Of a DNA stretch of 32,706 bases, positions 16,742 through 23,967 are shown one piece after another (the stretch's first letter is position 1; each line of letters starts with the position of its first letter). Source of the stretch: Bacteroidota bacterium (lineage in GTDB: Bacteria > Bacteroidota > Bacteroidia > Flavobacteriales_D > Sanyastnellaceae). The notes under the pieces are model-generated. The model was given only the letters and a program-made list of their open reading frames with translations, did no database searches and was not told where the DNA came from. The stretch spans positions 945 through 33,650 of the forward strand of contig NVXE01000008.1 of NCBI GenBank assembly GCA_002746975.1, read 5' to 3'. Position numbers and translations under genes: made by a program.

Positions 16742-18251
16742 GGGACGTGCCCGTCATTTCTGATGGTAAGTCTATTGAGAGTAAATCTAATATCGTAGGA
16801 GCGATATCGGCGAGTTTACCGTTATTGACTCCTGTGACTTGCTCGGAAATTACAATTACTGGAACGGGATTAGTTGTGTGTGAAGTATGAGGTGAGCCGT
16901 CGGAATTCATTACAAGATCGGCATTTCCGTGGTCGGCAATGATAACGAATTGGTAATCATTTTCTAGACCTACTTTAATTACTTCTGAGAGACATGAGTC
17001 AGCTGTCGAAACAGCTTTAATAATGGCGCTATATATCCCTGTATGACCTACCATATCGGGATTAGCGAAATTGAGACAGACGAAATCTGCCTTATCATTC
17101 TTCATCTCTTCACTCACAAGACTTACTAATTCCCAAGCAGACATTTCCGGTTTAAGATCATAAGTAGCGACTTTAGGACTGTTCGCCATAAGTCTATTCT
17201 CTCCCTTGAATGGCTCTTCCCTACCTCCGTTAAAAAAGAAAGTTACGTGAGGATATTTCTCAGTCTCTGCAATACGTAACTGAGATAATCCGCAATTTGA
17301 AACCACCTCTCCAAGAGTGTTAACTAAGTTAGGTTTATTATAAATAACGCTTATGTCCTTAAACGAATCATCATAATTAGTCATCGTAACGTAATGCAAA
17401 GGCAATTTATTCATACCGTATTCACTGTAGCTTTTTTGGGTAAGAGCTGAAGTGATTTGACGACATCTGTCAGTTCTAAAATTAAAACAAAGCACAACAT
17501 CATCAGCTCTAATTAGCCCATCTACTCCCTCAATTTTGAATGGTTCAATAAATTCATCCCCAATAGAATTATCGTATGAAGACTTTATGCCGTCAAGTAC
17601 TGAACCGAATTTATTAGTCCGATTCTTATCACATAAAACCGACCATGATTTCGCAATTCTATCCCATCTTTTATCCCTATCCATAGCAAAATACCTACCG
17701 TGCAATGTTGCTATTTTAATTTTTGATTTCGTTTTAACTAAATAGTCCTCTAATTCTTTTAGATACCCCAAACCAGACATAGGCGGAGTGTCCCTTCCAT
17801 CAGTAAACGCGTGAATTACCGCATTACTCACACCAGCGTGGTTAACGGCATCAATAATAGCAAAAAGATGATTTAATTGTGAGTGAACTCCTCCACGAGA
17901 AACAAGCCCCATAATATGTAATCTCTTACCTTCTTTCATGGACAAAGAAATTGCATTCTGCAATTCTATCTCAGATGAAAAAGTGCCTTTTTCAATAGCT
18001 TGGTTAATTCTAAGCAAGTCTTGAAAGACAACTCTTCCAGCTCCAATATTCATATGCCCAACTTCGGAATTACCCATTTGGCCTTTAGGAAGCCCAACAA
18101 ATTCACCATCCGTACGCAAGGATGCATGAGGATGTGTTTTGTGCAATCTATCCATACAAGGCGTGGATGCGTTAAAAATAGCATCTGACGCATCCTGTGC
18201 GCCGTACCCCCAACCGTCTAATATCACAAGAGCTACTTTCCTTTTATTCAT
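16731..18251 (-). CDS. gpmI: 2,3-bisphosphoglycerate-independent phosphoglycerate mutase
   Basis: Converts 3- to 2-phosphoglycerate in glycolysis and gluconeogenesis with two Mn ions. It has 506 residues, the usual length. The phosphatase-type metal site begins with Asp12 in ILDGWGYG. The phosphorylated Ser62 lies in GQMGNSEVGH. HAFTDGRDTPP and the C-terminal ADHGNADLV metal site are also present. I start at the ATG at 18251, two bases after the histidine kinase stop; an in-frame TTG at 18269 would overlap the kinase. Its stop lies inside the end of the convergent secreted-protein gene, so neither gene has room for its own terminator. Confidence 0.96.
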   Translation of the reverse strand: MNKRKVALVILDGWGYGAQDASDAIFNASTPCMDRLHKTHPHASLRTDGEFVGLPKGQMGNSEVGHMNIGAGRVVFQDLLRINQAIEKGTFSSEIELQNAISLSMKEGKRLHIMGLVSRGGVHSQLNHLFAIIDAVNHAGVSNAVIHAFTDGRDTPPMSGLGYLKELEDYLVKTKSKIKIATLHGRYFAMDRDKRWDRIAKSWSVLCDKNRTNKFGSVLDGIKSSYDNSIGDEFIEPFKIEGVDGLIRADDVVLCFNFRTDRCRQITSALTQKSYSEYGMNKLPLHYVTMTNYDDSFKDISVIYNKPNLVNTLGEVVSNCGLSQLRIAETEKYPHVTFFFNGGREEPFKGENRLMANSPKVATYDLKPEMSAWELVSLVSEEMKNDKADFVCLNFANPDMVGHTGIYSAIIKAVSTADSCLSEVIKVGLENDYQFVIIADHGNADLVMNSDGSPHTSHTTNPVPVIVISEQVTGVNNGKLADIAPTILDLLSIDLPSEMTGTSLIA

Positions 18252-18253
18252 CT

Positions 18254-19252
18254 TTAATTTGTTGGCCAAACCACCACAAAGGTAGCACCCCCACCAGGAG
18301 TCGATTTAATTGAAATTTCTGCATCATGCATTCTCACTATCTTATAAACTAAATGAAGTCCTAATCCAGTACCCTCAACTTCTTTATCTCTAGCTAATCT
18401 ATAAAAAGCTTCGAAAACCATTTCTCTTTCCTCTGGTTCAATGCCAGGTCCATGATCTATTATCGAGAGAGTTGTTGCTTTCGAACTAATATCTAAAACC
18501 ACCTCGACAACTGATTCTTTCGAATTATATTTAATTGCATTTTCTAAAAGGTTTGTTAGACAGAGTTTCCACATCTCCTCATCACCTAACAACAACTTGT
18601 CTTTATCACCTATCACCTCTACATTAATTGATGCATTAGGGTTAAGGTGTTTAAATAAAAGAACTTCCTCCTCAATAAATTCTGCTATATTGAACGGATA
18701 TCTAACTAATGCATCAGGAAGGTTCAGTCTAGTAGCTTGCAAAATATCCTCAACTCGTCTTTCTAAACGAAGAGTCCCAGATTTAGCTACATCAAGCATC
18801 TCCTCCCGTTCTTCTCCCTCGAGCTTTAATCGTTTAATGGTATCTATGGCAAGCCTTATTGCAGCTATTGGGGTTTTTAATTCATGAGTTACAGCAAGAA
18901 TGAAATTTCGTTCTCTTGCTAACCGGTAATTATCTGCACGTATAACACGCCACATCCAGTTTATTCCAAAAATAAAAAGCAACGCGAAAATGGTGCCTTC
19001 TCCTGCCACCATTAATATTGTTTTCTCCCAATCGTTTACTGCTTGAAGGATTTGTTCTGAGGAAGCGCTCTCCACAGATTTGGCCTCCAAAAGACTTGTA
19101 GCAGAACTGATAAGCAAATTAGCCCACCAAGCTAATTGTAGGAAAACATAAGTTGATAAAACAAAAAAAAGGGCACGCGCTCTGCGTCCCCTTTTAATTT
19201 TAAATTCCTTTTTATACAAGTTACTTTCTTGAGCCGTTTTCTTTACCGCCAT
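18254..19252 (-). CDS. Membrane-bound sensor histidine kinase
   Basis: A 332-residue kinase. Two membrane segments (about 27-50 and 79-102) enclose a periplasmic loop of only about 30 residues, too small for a usual sensor domain. The dimerisation helix has the phosphorylated His123 in AVTHELKTPIAAIRL. The ATPase domain has an N-box NLLENAIKYNSK, G1 DHGPGIEP and G2 GTGLGLHLVYKIV. No receiver domain and no response-regulator gene adjoin it, so its partner is unknown. The ATG at 19252 lies 32 bases inside the end of the preceding frame; an in-frame TTG at 19219 is an alternative start. It is co-directional with gpmI, two bases apart. Confidence 0.9.
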   Translation of the reverse strand: MAVKKTAQESNLYKKEFKIKRGRRARALFFVLSTYVFLQLAWWANLLISSATSLLEAKSVESASSEQILQAVNDWEKTILMVAGEGTIFALLFIFGINWMWRVIRADNYRLARERNFILAVTHELKTPIAAIRLAIDTIKRLKLEGEEREEMLDVAKSGTLRLERRVEDILQATRLNLPDALVRYPFNIAEFIEEEVLLFKHLNPNASINVEVIGDKDKLLLGDEEMWKLCLTNLLENAIKYNSKESVVEVVLDISSKATTLSIIDHGPGIEPEEREMVFEAFYRLARDKEVEGTGLGLHLVYKIVRMHDAEISIKSTPGGGATFVVVWPTN

Positions 19253-19691
19253 TCTTGTTGTGCGTATTCTTGTCTAACCAAGGAGATGCTGGACTTAATT
19301 TAGAAACTTTTTTAGATATTAAAAAATGCTGAACTGTTCCGCTTCTTTCAAGTGTAGTCCAAACTGCATCGACATACCATCCGTTTGACGACAGTACGTT
19401 AAGTGCCTGACCTAAAGAAGCATACGCGACATTAGATATCTCGTATGCTGTAGAAATCGCCTTTTTATCAGCTCCGATTCTATTTAAAATTGGATCAAAG
19501 CTAATCTTAACTACCGACTTACCATTTAATTCAAAAGCCGTCATTTCACCGTAAATTTTGAAATCTTCGCTTGTAATAACAGAGCTCTCAGCCTTTCCTT
19601 TGGTATTATTCTCAGACTTAGAAATTTGGGCTTGAACTTGAGAAGACATCAACATAGTAACAGCAGCAAACACAATAGTAAATCGTTTCAT
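19221..19691 (-). CDS. Predicted secreted small protein, internal start within the methyltransferase frame
   Basis: Starting at the internal ATG at 19691 gives 156 residues. These begin with a clean signal peptide: KR, then a hydrophobic run, then SSQVQA before Gln. The mature part of about 135 residues has an alpha/beta look. ALNVLSSNGWYVDAV followed by HFLISKKV recalls small GW-type domains of the DUF4177 kind; this is only a resemblance. A signal peptide makes little sense inside a cytoplasmic enzyme, so a separate gene started here is likely. The bases before the ATG, AAATTTAATAAA, are A/T-rich as in Bacteroidota initiation regions. They hold TAATAA in another frame. The C-terminus overlaps the kinase start by 32 bases. 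Confidence 0.6.
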   Translation of the reverse strand: MKRFTIVFAAVTMLMSSQVQAQISKSENNTKGKAESSVITSEDFKIYGEMTAFELNGKSVVKISFDPILNRIGADKKAISTAYEISNVAYASLGQALNVLSSNGWYVDAVWTTLERSGTVQHFLISKKVSKLSPASPWLDKNTHNKNGGKENGSRK

Positions 19692-20501
19692 TTTATTAAA
19701 TTTTGAGAGCGGAATATACGACTTTCTCAGTTTAAGATGCTGTTCAAAATCCTCAACTCTGTTAAAAAGCCACCCTTTTCCTCTCCATTTCATAGTTACA
19801 TTCCAATGGGCATCTTCTAAGAGCTCTATCCATGCAGCTTTCATTCCTTCTGACCAATCAATATCATCGATAAGAATAGCTCCCCCTTTATTAAGCATAG
19901 TTTTTAAAATCTCTATATATTCAAGTGTTGCAAGTCCATCGTGGTGGCCATCAAGAAAAACAACATCCCAGCCTCCCTTGTCTTGATTGAGTAGCGTTTC
20001 AAATTTACCTGTTTTACATTTTATACTCTCTTCACATCCCAAAATCTTCCAATTTCTCCTTGCGTAACTTGAAGTATTACGACATCCTTCCCATGTTTCA
20101 ACTTCCCATCCAGAAGCAGCTAAATAAGCAGTTGTCAATCCTAGCGAGGTACCCATTTCTAATATTCTACAACTCGAACGTTTACTTTTCCAAAAAAGTA
20201 AAAGTCTCATCAAAGAAAATGCTACATTCTTCTGTTGTAACACAATGCTTACGATTTTTTTAATAGGTCTTAAATTATTTTTAAAGACTTTACTGCCTGC
20301 CCCAAAATCTTCCACCTCAATATAATCAGAGCTTCGCGACAAGGTTTGTCTTAAATGTTCAATCTTAGCTACCTGCTCAATAATTTCACTATTTACACCT
20401 ACTTCAACGTATTTACCTCCTCCCTCAAGGTGTCTCGCTATATCGAAAAGGAAGGGAGAATGTATCTGCCTCCAACTCTTATTTATTTCTTTTTGCTTCA
20501 A
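19221..20501 (-). CDS. SAM-dependent methyltransferase, in frame with a secreted protein (426-codon fused frame)
   Basis: Residues about 1-262 form a class I methyltransferase of a Bacteroidota type (IHSPFLFDI at 13-21). The SAM-binding LEMGTSLGLTTAYLAASGW is at 114-132, VFLDGHHDG at 181-189 and the acidic IDDIDW at 211-216. This part resembles a complete protein ending near FEQHLKLRK. The frame does not stop but continues through KFNK into Met271, which opens a signal peptide and a periplasmic-type domain. The only plausible start is TTG at 20501, since no ATG occurs before residue 98 and an in-frame TAA lies just upstream. Substrate unknown. The joint may be a real fusion, a lost stop, or a nested second gene (next entry). 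Confidence 0.75.
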   Translation of the reverse strand: MKQKEINKSWRQIHSPFLFDIARHLEGGGKYVEVGVNSEIIEQVAKIEHLRQTLSRSSDYIEVEDFGAGSKVFKNNLRPIKKIVSIVLQQKNVAFSLMRLLLFWKSKRSSCRILEMGTSLGLTTAYLAASGWEVETWEGCRNTSSYARRNWKILGCEESIKCKTGKFETLLNQDKGGWDVVFLDGHHDGLATLEYIEILKTMLNKGGAILIDDIDWSEGMKAAWIELLEDAHWNVTMKWRGKGWLFNRVEDFEQHLKLRKSYIPLSKFNKMKRFTIVFAAVTMLMSSQVQAQISKSENNTKGKAESSVITSEDFKIYGEMTAFELNGKSVVKISFDPILNRIGADKKAISTAYEISNVAYASLGQALNVLSSNGWYVDAVWTTLERSGTVQHFLISKKVSKLSPASPWLDKNTHNKNGGKENGSRK

Positions 20502-20502
20502 G

Positions 20503-20534
20503 TTGTCAAAGATGAGAACAACTTAGTATATTTG
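20503..20534 (+). promoter_or_regulatory. Promoter of tRNA-Val
   Basis: The -33 box TTG (20503-20505) is followed after 21 bases by the -7 box TATATTTG (20527-20534). The tRNA begins 11 bases later. The spacing and 13 bases around the -7 box are identical to the tRNA-Phe promoter. Confidence 0.65.
20507..20514 (-). promoter_or_regulatory. Candidate -7 box of the methyltransferase gene
   Basis: CATCTTTG on the minus strand differs from TAnnTTTG in one position and ends five bases before the TTG start at 20501. It overlaps the promoter region of the divergent tRNA-Val. Confidence 0.3.
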
Positions 20535-20545
20535 CACCCCGTTTA

Positions 20546-20620
20546 GGGCGATTAGCTCAGTTGGTTCAGAGCACCTCGTTTACACCGAGGGGGTCGGGGG
20601 TTCGAGCCCCTCATCGCCCA
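20546..20620 (+). tRNA. tRNA-Val (TAC)
   Basis: A 75-base cloverleaf. Acceptor GGGCGAT (20546-20552) pairs with ATCGCCC (20613-20619), and A20620 is the discriminator. The anticodon stem CCTCG/CGAGG encloses TTTACAC, which gives anticodon TAC. The T-arm contains GGGTTCGAGCCC. CCA is not encoded. Confidence 0.97.
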
Positions 20621-20643
20621 CTTAAAAAAAAGAAAGCGGAAAA

Positions 20644-20676
20644 GCCTAATACACACAGTGTATTGGGCTTTTTTGT
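20644..20676 (+). terminator. Rho-independent terminator after tRNA-Val
   Basis: AGCCTAATACAC (20644-20655) and GTGTATTGGGCT (20659-20670) form a 12-bp stem with one T-G pair and a 3-base loop, followed by seven T. Read from the other strand it is followed by TTTTCC, so it may also end the convergent folC transcript. Confidence 0.9.
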
Positions 20677-20699
20677 TTTACACGAATTCAAAGGATTAT

Positions 20700-21950
20700 C
20701 TATATCGATTTGAGAGCATCGCCCACTATAAAAATACTTCCGCAAACTATCGCTTTCGCATGTTTTTTATCCTTACATGTCCCTCTTGCGTCTAAAACGG
20801 CCTCCTCTACTGATTCAAAAGTCCTCCCATAAAGTCCATTTTTCTTACCTAAAGCACTCAAAGTAGACGCGTTCATTGCCCTTGGGATATCAGCCGAACA
20901 CCAATACATTACTGATGATTTAGGGAAAAGAGAAAGGACAGAAGATGGATCTTTATCTCCAACAGTACCAAATACTATATGTAATGTAAAGTCTGGATAA
21001 TCACGTTCAATAGATTCTAACATTAAGGATACACCATCAATATTATGCGCACAATCAAGAAGAACTGACGAATAACCTGAAGTAGAAGGAATCTCTTGCC
21101 AACGACCGGTTTGACCTGTTATACTTCTATAATGCTCAAGACCAAACAACTCGTTTTCTAGAGTAATGTTCCACCCTTGCTCTCTCATCACTTCAATAGT
21201 TTTTGAAGACGTAGCAAGATTTTGTGAGTCAAAAGGAGTCGTAACTAACTCGGAAATAAATTCTGGAAGTACTCGTCCGAAATGAGTTTCACAGCTCATC
21301 TTTAAAGCATGAACTAAAATTGTAGATTGAGCTTCAGGCTTCATACGGCCTAGAACTATAGGAACTTGATGTTTAATAATCCCCGCTTTTTCTTTAGCTA
21401 TGCTTACAATATCTGTACCTAAGAACTGCGTATGATCTAGACCTATATTCGTGATTACACATACCTCGGCAGTGGGGATTACGTTAGTACTATCTAGACG
21501 TCCACCCATACCTGTTTCAAGTATAACGATATTTGCTTTTTCATTTTTAAAAAACTCAATCGCCATTCCAAATGTCAACTCAAAGAACGAAGGAGCTCCC
21601 CAGATAGATTTATATTGTTGTACAAAATCAACGACATAGGTCTCCGGAATTTTCTCCCCGTTTAATCTAATTCTCTCACGAAAATCTGTAAGATGAGGTG
21701 AAGTAAAGAGTCCTGTTTTATAGCCTGCCGTTTGTAAAACAGATGCTAACATGTGAGCTACCGTTCCCTTTCCATTTGTTCCTGCTATATGAATAAATCT
21801 AAGACTTCTTTCTGGATTACCCAGCATATTGCAAACAGCTTTCGTACCATCAAGGTTTGCTTTGTAAGCTGCGGGCCCTGTTCGTTGAAACATAGGGAGC
21901 TTTGTAAACAGAACATCTATAGCGTCCTGAAACGACATCGAAGAGCTCAT
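20700..21950 (-). CDS. folC: Folylpolyglutamate synthase / dihydrofolate synthase
   Basis: Adds glutamate to dihydropteroate and to folates with ATP, keeping folates in the cell. The 416-residue Mur-ligase-family protein has the P-loop GTNGKGT (57-63), the Mg/ATP region LETGMGGRLDSTN and ITNIGLDHTQFLG, and a C-terminal LLDCAHN. One protein may serve both activities, as is common. Its ATG overlaps the stop of the TonB-like gene by one base (TAATG), so it is translationally coupled to the exbB-exbD-tonB unit, of which it is the last gene. A second Met at residue 5 is an alternative start. Confidence 0.95.
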   Translation of the reverse strand: MSSSMSFQDAIDVLFTKLPMFQRTGPAAYKANLDGTKAVCNMLGNPERSLRFIHIAGTNGKGTVAHMLASVLQTAGYKTGLFTSPHLTDFRERIRLNGEKIPETYVVDFVQQYKSIWGAPSFFELTFGMAIEFFKNEKANIVILETGMGGRLDSTNVIPTAEVCVITNIGLDHTQFLGTDIVSIAKEKAGIIKHQVPIVLGRMKPEAQSTILVHALKMSCETHFGRVLPEFISELVTTPFDSQNLATSSKTIEVMREQGWNITLENELFGLEHYRSITGQTGRWQEIPSTSGYSSVLLDCAHNIDGVSLMLESIERDYPDFTLHIVFGTVGDKDPSSVLSLFPKSSVMYWCSADIPRAMNASTLSALGKKNGLYGRTFESVEEAVLDARGTCKDKKHAKAIVCGSIFIVGDALKSI

Positions 21951-22747
21951 TACTCTAACTCGAACCTTATGGTTATATATCCAGAGCGACGCGGTAAGCT
22001 GGCATTCTGAGTAAAAGTTGCTGATAGTGCAGCTTCACGTGCTAATCTAATATGCTCAGAGTCTGAAAATGTTGAGTGCAATCCACCATCAAATTTGGCT
22101 GATATTACTTTTCCGTTAGAATCGACAACGATCTTTATTCGAATTTCTCCCTCTTGTTGTGGCTTTTCTTTGAGACGAGGTGCGTTAACTAGCGAACCTC
22201 CATTAAGAGAAGCATTACCGAAATCCCCGGATACTACGCCTGACCCATCAATCTTCCCTTCTTCATCGCCTTGGTTCCCCACTCCATCTGTGTTTCCCTG
22301 AGAGCCACCACCACCACTTGATGCTGAACTAGATTTAATTAGGTTAGCCGCAGCGGAAACTCTTTCTGGTATATTCTCTACGACAGTCTCCTCTACCTCT
22401 TCTTTATCAGCTGGAACGACCATTTCTGACTCTGCTTGAGTTGCAATATCCTCTGTAACAACAGGTTTCGTCTCTGTCGGGGCACTAACTGCCTCCTCTT
22501 TAACTTCTTCAATAACTTCTGATGGGACTTCAGTTTCAGTAACACCTCCAGCATCTTTAACCGACCCCAAATCTGCAAAACCTACTGCTACATATTGTTC
22601 CCCAGGAGGAGGGTCTTGAATTGTAAAAGCAACTAGGAAAAAGCATAAAAAAAGTACCATTGAAAATATTACTCCCGTCAAAATTGCAGCGCGAGTTTTA
22701 TTCTTTTTCTCGTTACTTTCGTGTAGGGTATTTCCGTCTTTAGACAT
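21950..22747 (-). CDS. TonB-like energy transducer protein
   Basis: A 265-residue inner-membrane protein that should couple an ExbBD motor to an outer-membrane receptor or to envelope integrity (TolA-like). After a short cytoplasmic start there is one membrane helix (about 19-43). A Glu/Val-rich stretch (about 65-130) and a Gly/Ser/Asp-rich linker (about 140-185) span the periplasm. The C-terminal 70 residues (GEIRIKIVVDSNGKVISAKF to the end) match a TonB-type C-terminal domain. The proline-rich spacer of classical TonB is absent; acidic and Gly-rich spacers replace it. Operon with exbD (nine bases upstream) and folC. Confidence 0.85.
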   Translation of the reverse strand: MSKDGNTLHESNEKKNKTRAAILTGVIFSMVLFLCFFLVAFTIQDPPPGEQYVAVGFADLGSVKDAGGVTETEVPSEVIEEVKEEAVSAPTETKPVVTEDIATQAESEMVVPADKEEVEETVVENIPERVSAAANLIKSSSASSGGGGSQGNTDGVGNQGDEEGKIDGSGVVSGDFGNASLNGGSLVNAPRLKEKPQQEGEIRIKIVVDSNGKVISAKFDGGLHSTFSDSEHIRLAREAALSATFTQNASLPRRSGYITIRFELE

Positions 22748-22756
22748 CGTTTCAAG

Positions 22757-23155
22757 TTATTTCTTAGGATTTGCCCCTAACATCACCTTCCATGAATTTG
22801 CTTTTGCAAGGCCTATCATTTCAACTGTTTGGCCTGTGGGAACAGATTGATCAACTTGAAGATAAAGAACTTTTTCAGACAACTTCTCCATCTCAGCTTT
22901 AAGCTTAGGTTCCAAATCTGCCCTATTTATAGGCCGTGTATCGCCATTCAAATGATATGATCCATCAGCTTGAATACTTACAGTTAAGTTAGATGTAACA
23001 GAAGTCGTACCCTTGCTTTGAGGAAGGTCCACATTCACTCCATTACTCACTAAGGTTGAAATAATGATGAAAAATATTAATAGTAGAAAAACGAGGTCAG
23101 TCATAGAACTCATCCCAGCATTAATATTGATTTTATTGTGTGTAGATAGATTCAT
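22757..23155 (-). CDS. exbD: ExbD/TolR family biopolymer transport protein
   Basis: A 132-residue stator partner of ExbB/TolQ in the proton-driven motor of the inner membrane. The single membrane helix (about 18-38, LVFLLLIFFIIIST) is preceded by MTD, with the conserved proton-carrying Asp20. A periplasmic domain with VDLPQ, SIQADGSYHLNG and LYLQVDQSVP follows. It sits between exbB and the TonB-like gene with gaps of nine bases each. Whether the system is of the Exb or Tol type cannot be told from this gene alone. Confidence 0.92.
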   Translation of the reverse strand: MNLSTHNKININAGMSSMTDLVFLLLIFFIIISTLVSNGVNVDLPQSKGTTSVTSNLTVSIQADGSYHLNGDTRPINRADLEPKLKAEMEKLSEKVLYLQVDQSVPTGQTVEMIGLAKANSWKVMLGANPKK

Positions 23156-23164
23156 ATCAGCGCA

Positions 23165-23854
23165 TTAACTTTTTGCAGGCTCTTCAAGAATATCTATAAA
23201 CTCTAAACTTGTAGCCTCCATCTTATTTACCACCTTTGACACTTTTCCTACAAGATGGTTATATGCCATATAGGCCAAAATCCCCACAATCAAACCCACA
23301 ATTGTAGTAACCATAGCTTGTTTCGTACCCGAAGAAATGTCTGAAACCTGAACTGTTCCTGCCGCTTCCATATCTAGAAATACGTTCACCATACCTATAA
23401 CAGTCCCAAGCATACCCACCATAGGGGCAGCACCTGCAACGGTAGCAAGAATATTCATATTCTTTTCCAAGCTATAAATCTCTAGCTTCCCAACGTTTTC
23501 TATAGAGGTAGAGATATCACTTAACGGTTTGCCTATTCTAGAAATCCCCTTGTAAAGCATTCTAGCCATAGGAGTATCGTTGTCCGCACAAAGGTTTTTA
23601 GCACTAGGGATTTGGCCTTGAGAGATATAATCTTTCAACCTCTGCATAAAGTCTGGAGATGTTTTTTCAGCCCTTCGAATAGCCATATAACGTTCGAAGT
23701 AAACATACATTGCGAAAATGCTCATTAGAGCAAGGGGTAGCATGATGTACCAACCTCCTTCCATTAGAAGTTCTAGAATGTTAACATCAACATCCGAAAC
23801 CACATCAGTAACTGCCTCGGCAGTATTTGCTTGTAAAATAATATTATTGAGCAT
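23165..23854 (-). CDS. exbB: MotA/TolQ/ExbB proton channel family protein
   Basis: A 229-residue inner-membrane motor subunit. Three membrane segments lie at about 35-54, 134-160 and 180-198, with the family signature GAAPMVGMLGTVIGMVNVF (141-159) in the second. A cytoplasmic loop of about 75 residues lies between the first two. It is the first gene of the exbB-exbD-tonB-folC unit. The 113 bases upstream of it hold no strict TAnnTTTG box, so its promoter is not clear; read-through from nhaD is possible. Confidence 0.93.
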   Translation of the reverse strand: MLNNIILQANTAEAVTDVVSDVDVNILELLMEGGWYIMLPLALMSIFAMYVYFERYMAIRRAEKTSPDFMQRLKDYISQGQIPSAKNLCADNDTPMARMLYKGISRIGKPLSDISTSIENVGKLEIYSLEKNMNILATVAGAAPMVGMLGTVIGMVNVFLDMEAAGTVQVSDISSGTKQAMVTTIVGLIVGILAYMAYNHLVGKVSKVVNKMEATSLEFIDILEEPAKS

Positions 23855-23967
23855 GTGTCTTATTACGCTATTATGAAACTAAACGCTAAGTTCCATGAAA
23901 TCGTATATTGAATCACACCTCTTCCCATGCGTTTTCAAGTCACACAGGTTAAAAACAAAGCCTTATT

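Noticed and set aside
20546-20676. tRNA-Val 3' end as an integration site
   Set aside because: No integrase gene and no repeated tRNA 3' segment is present on either side.
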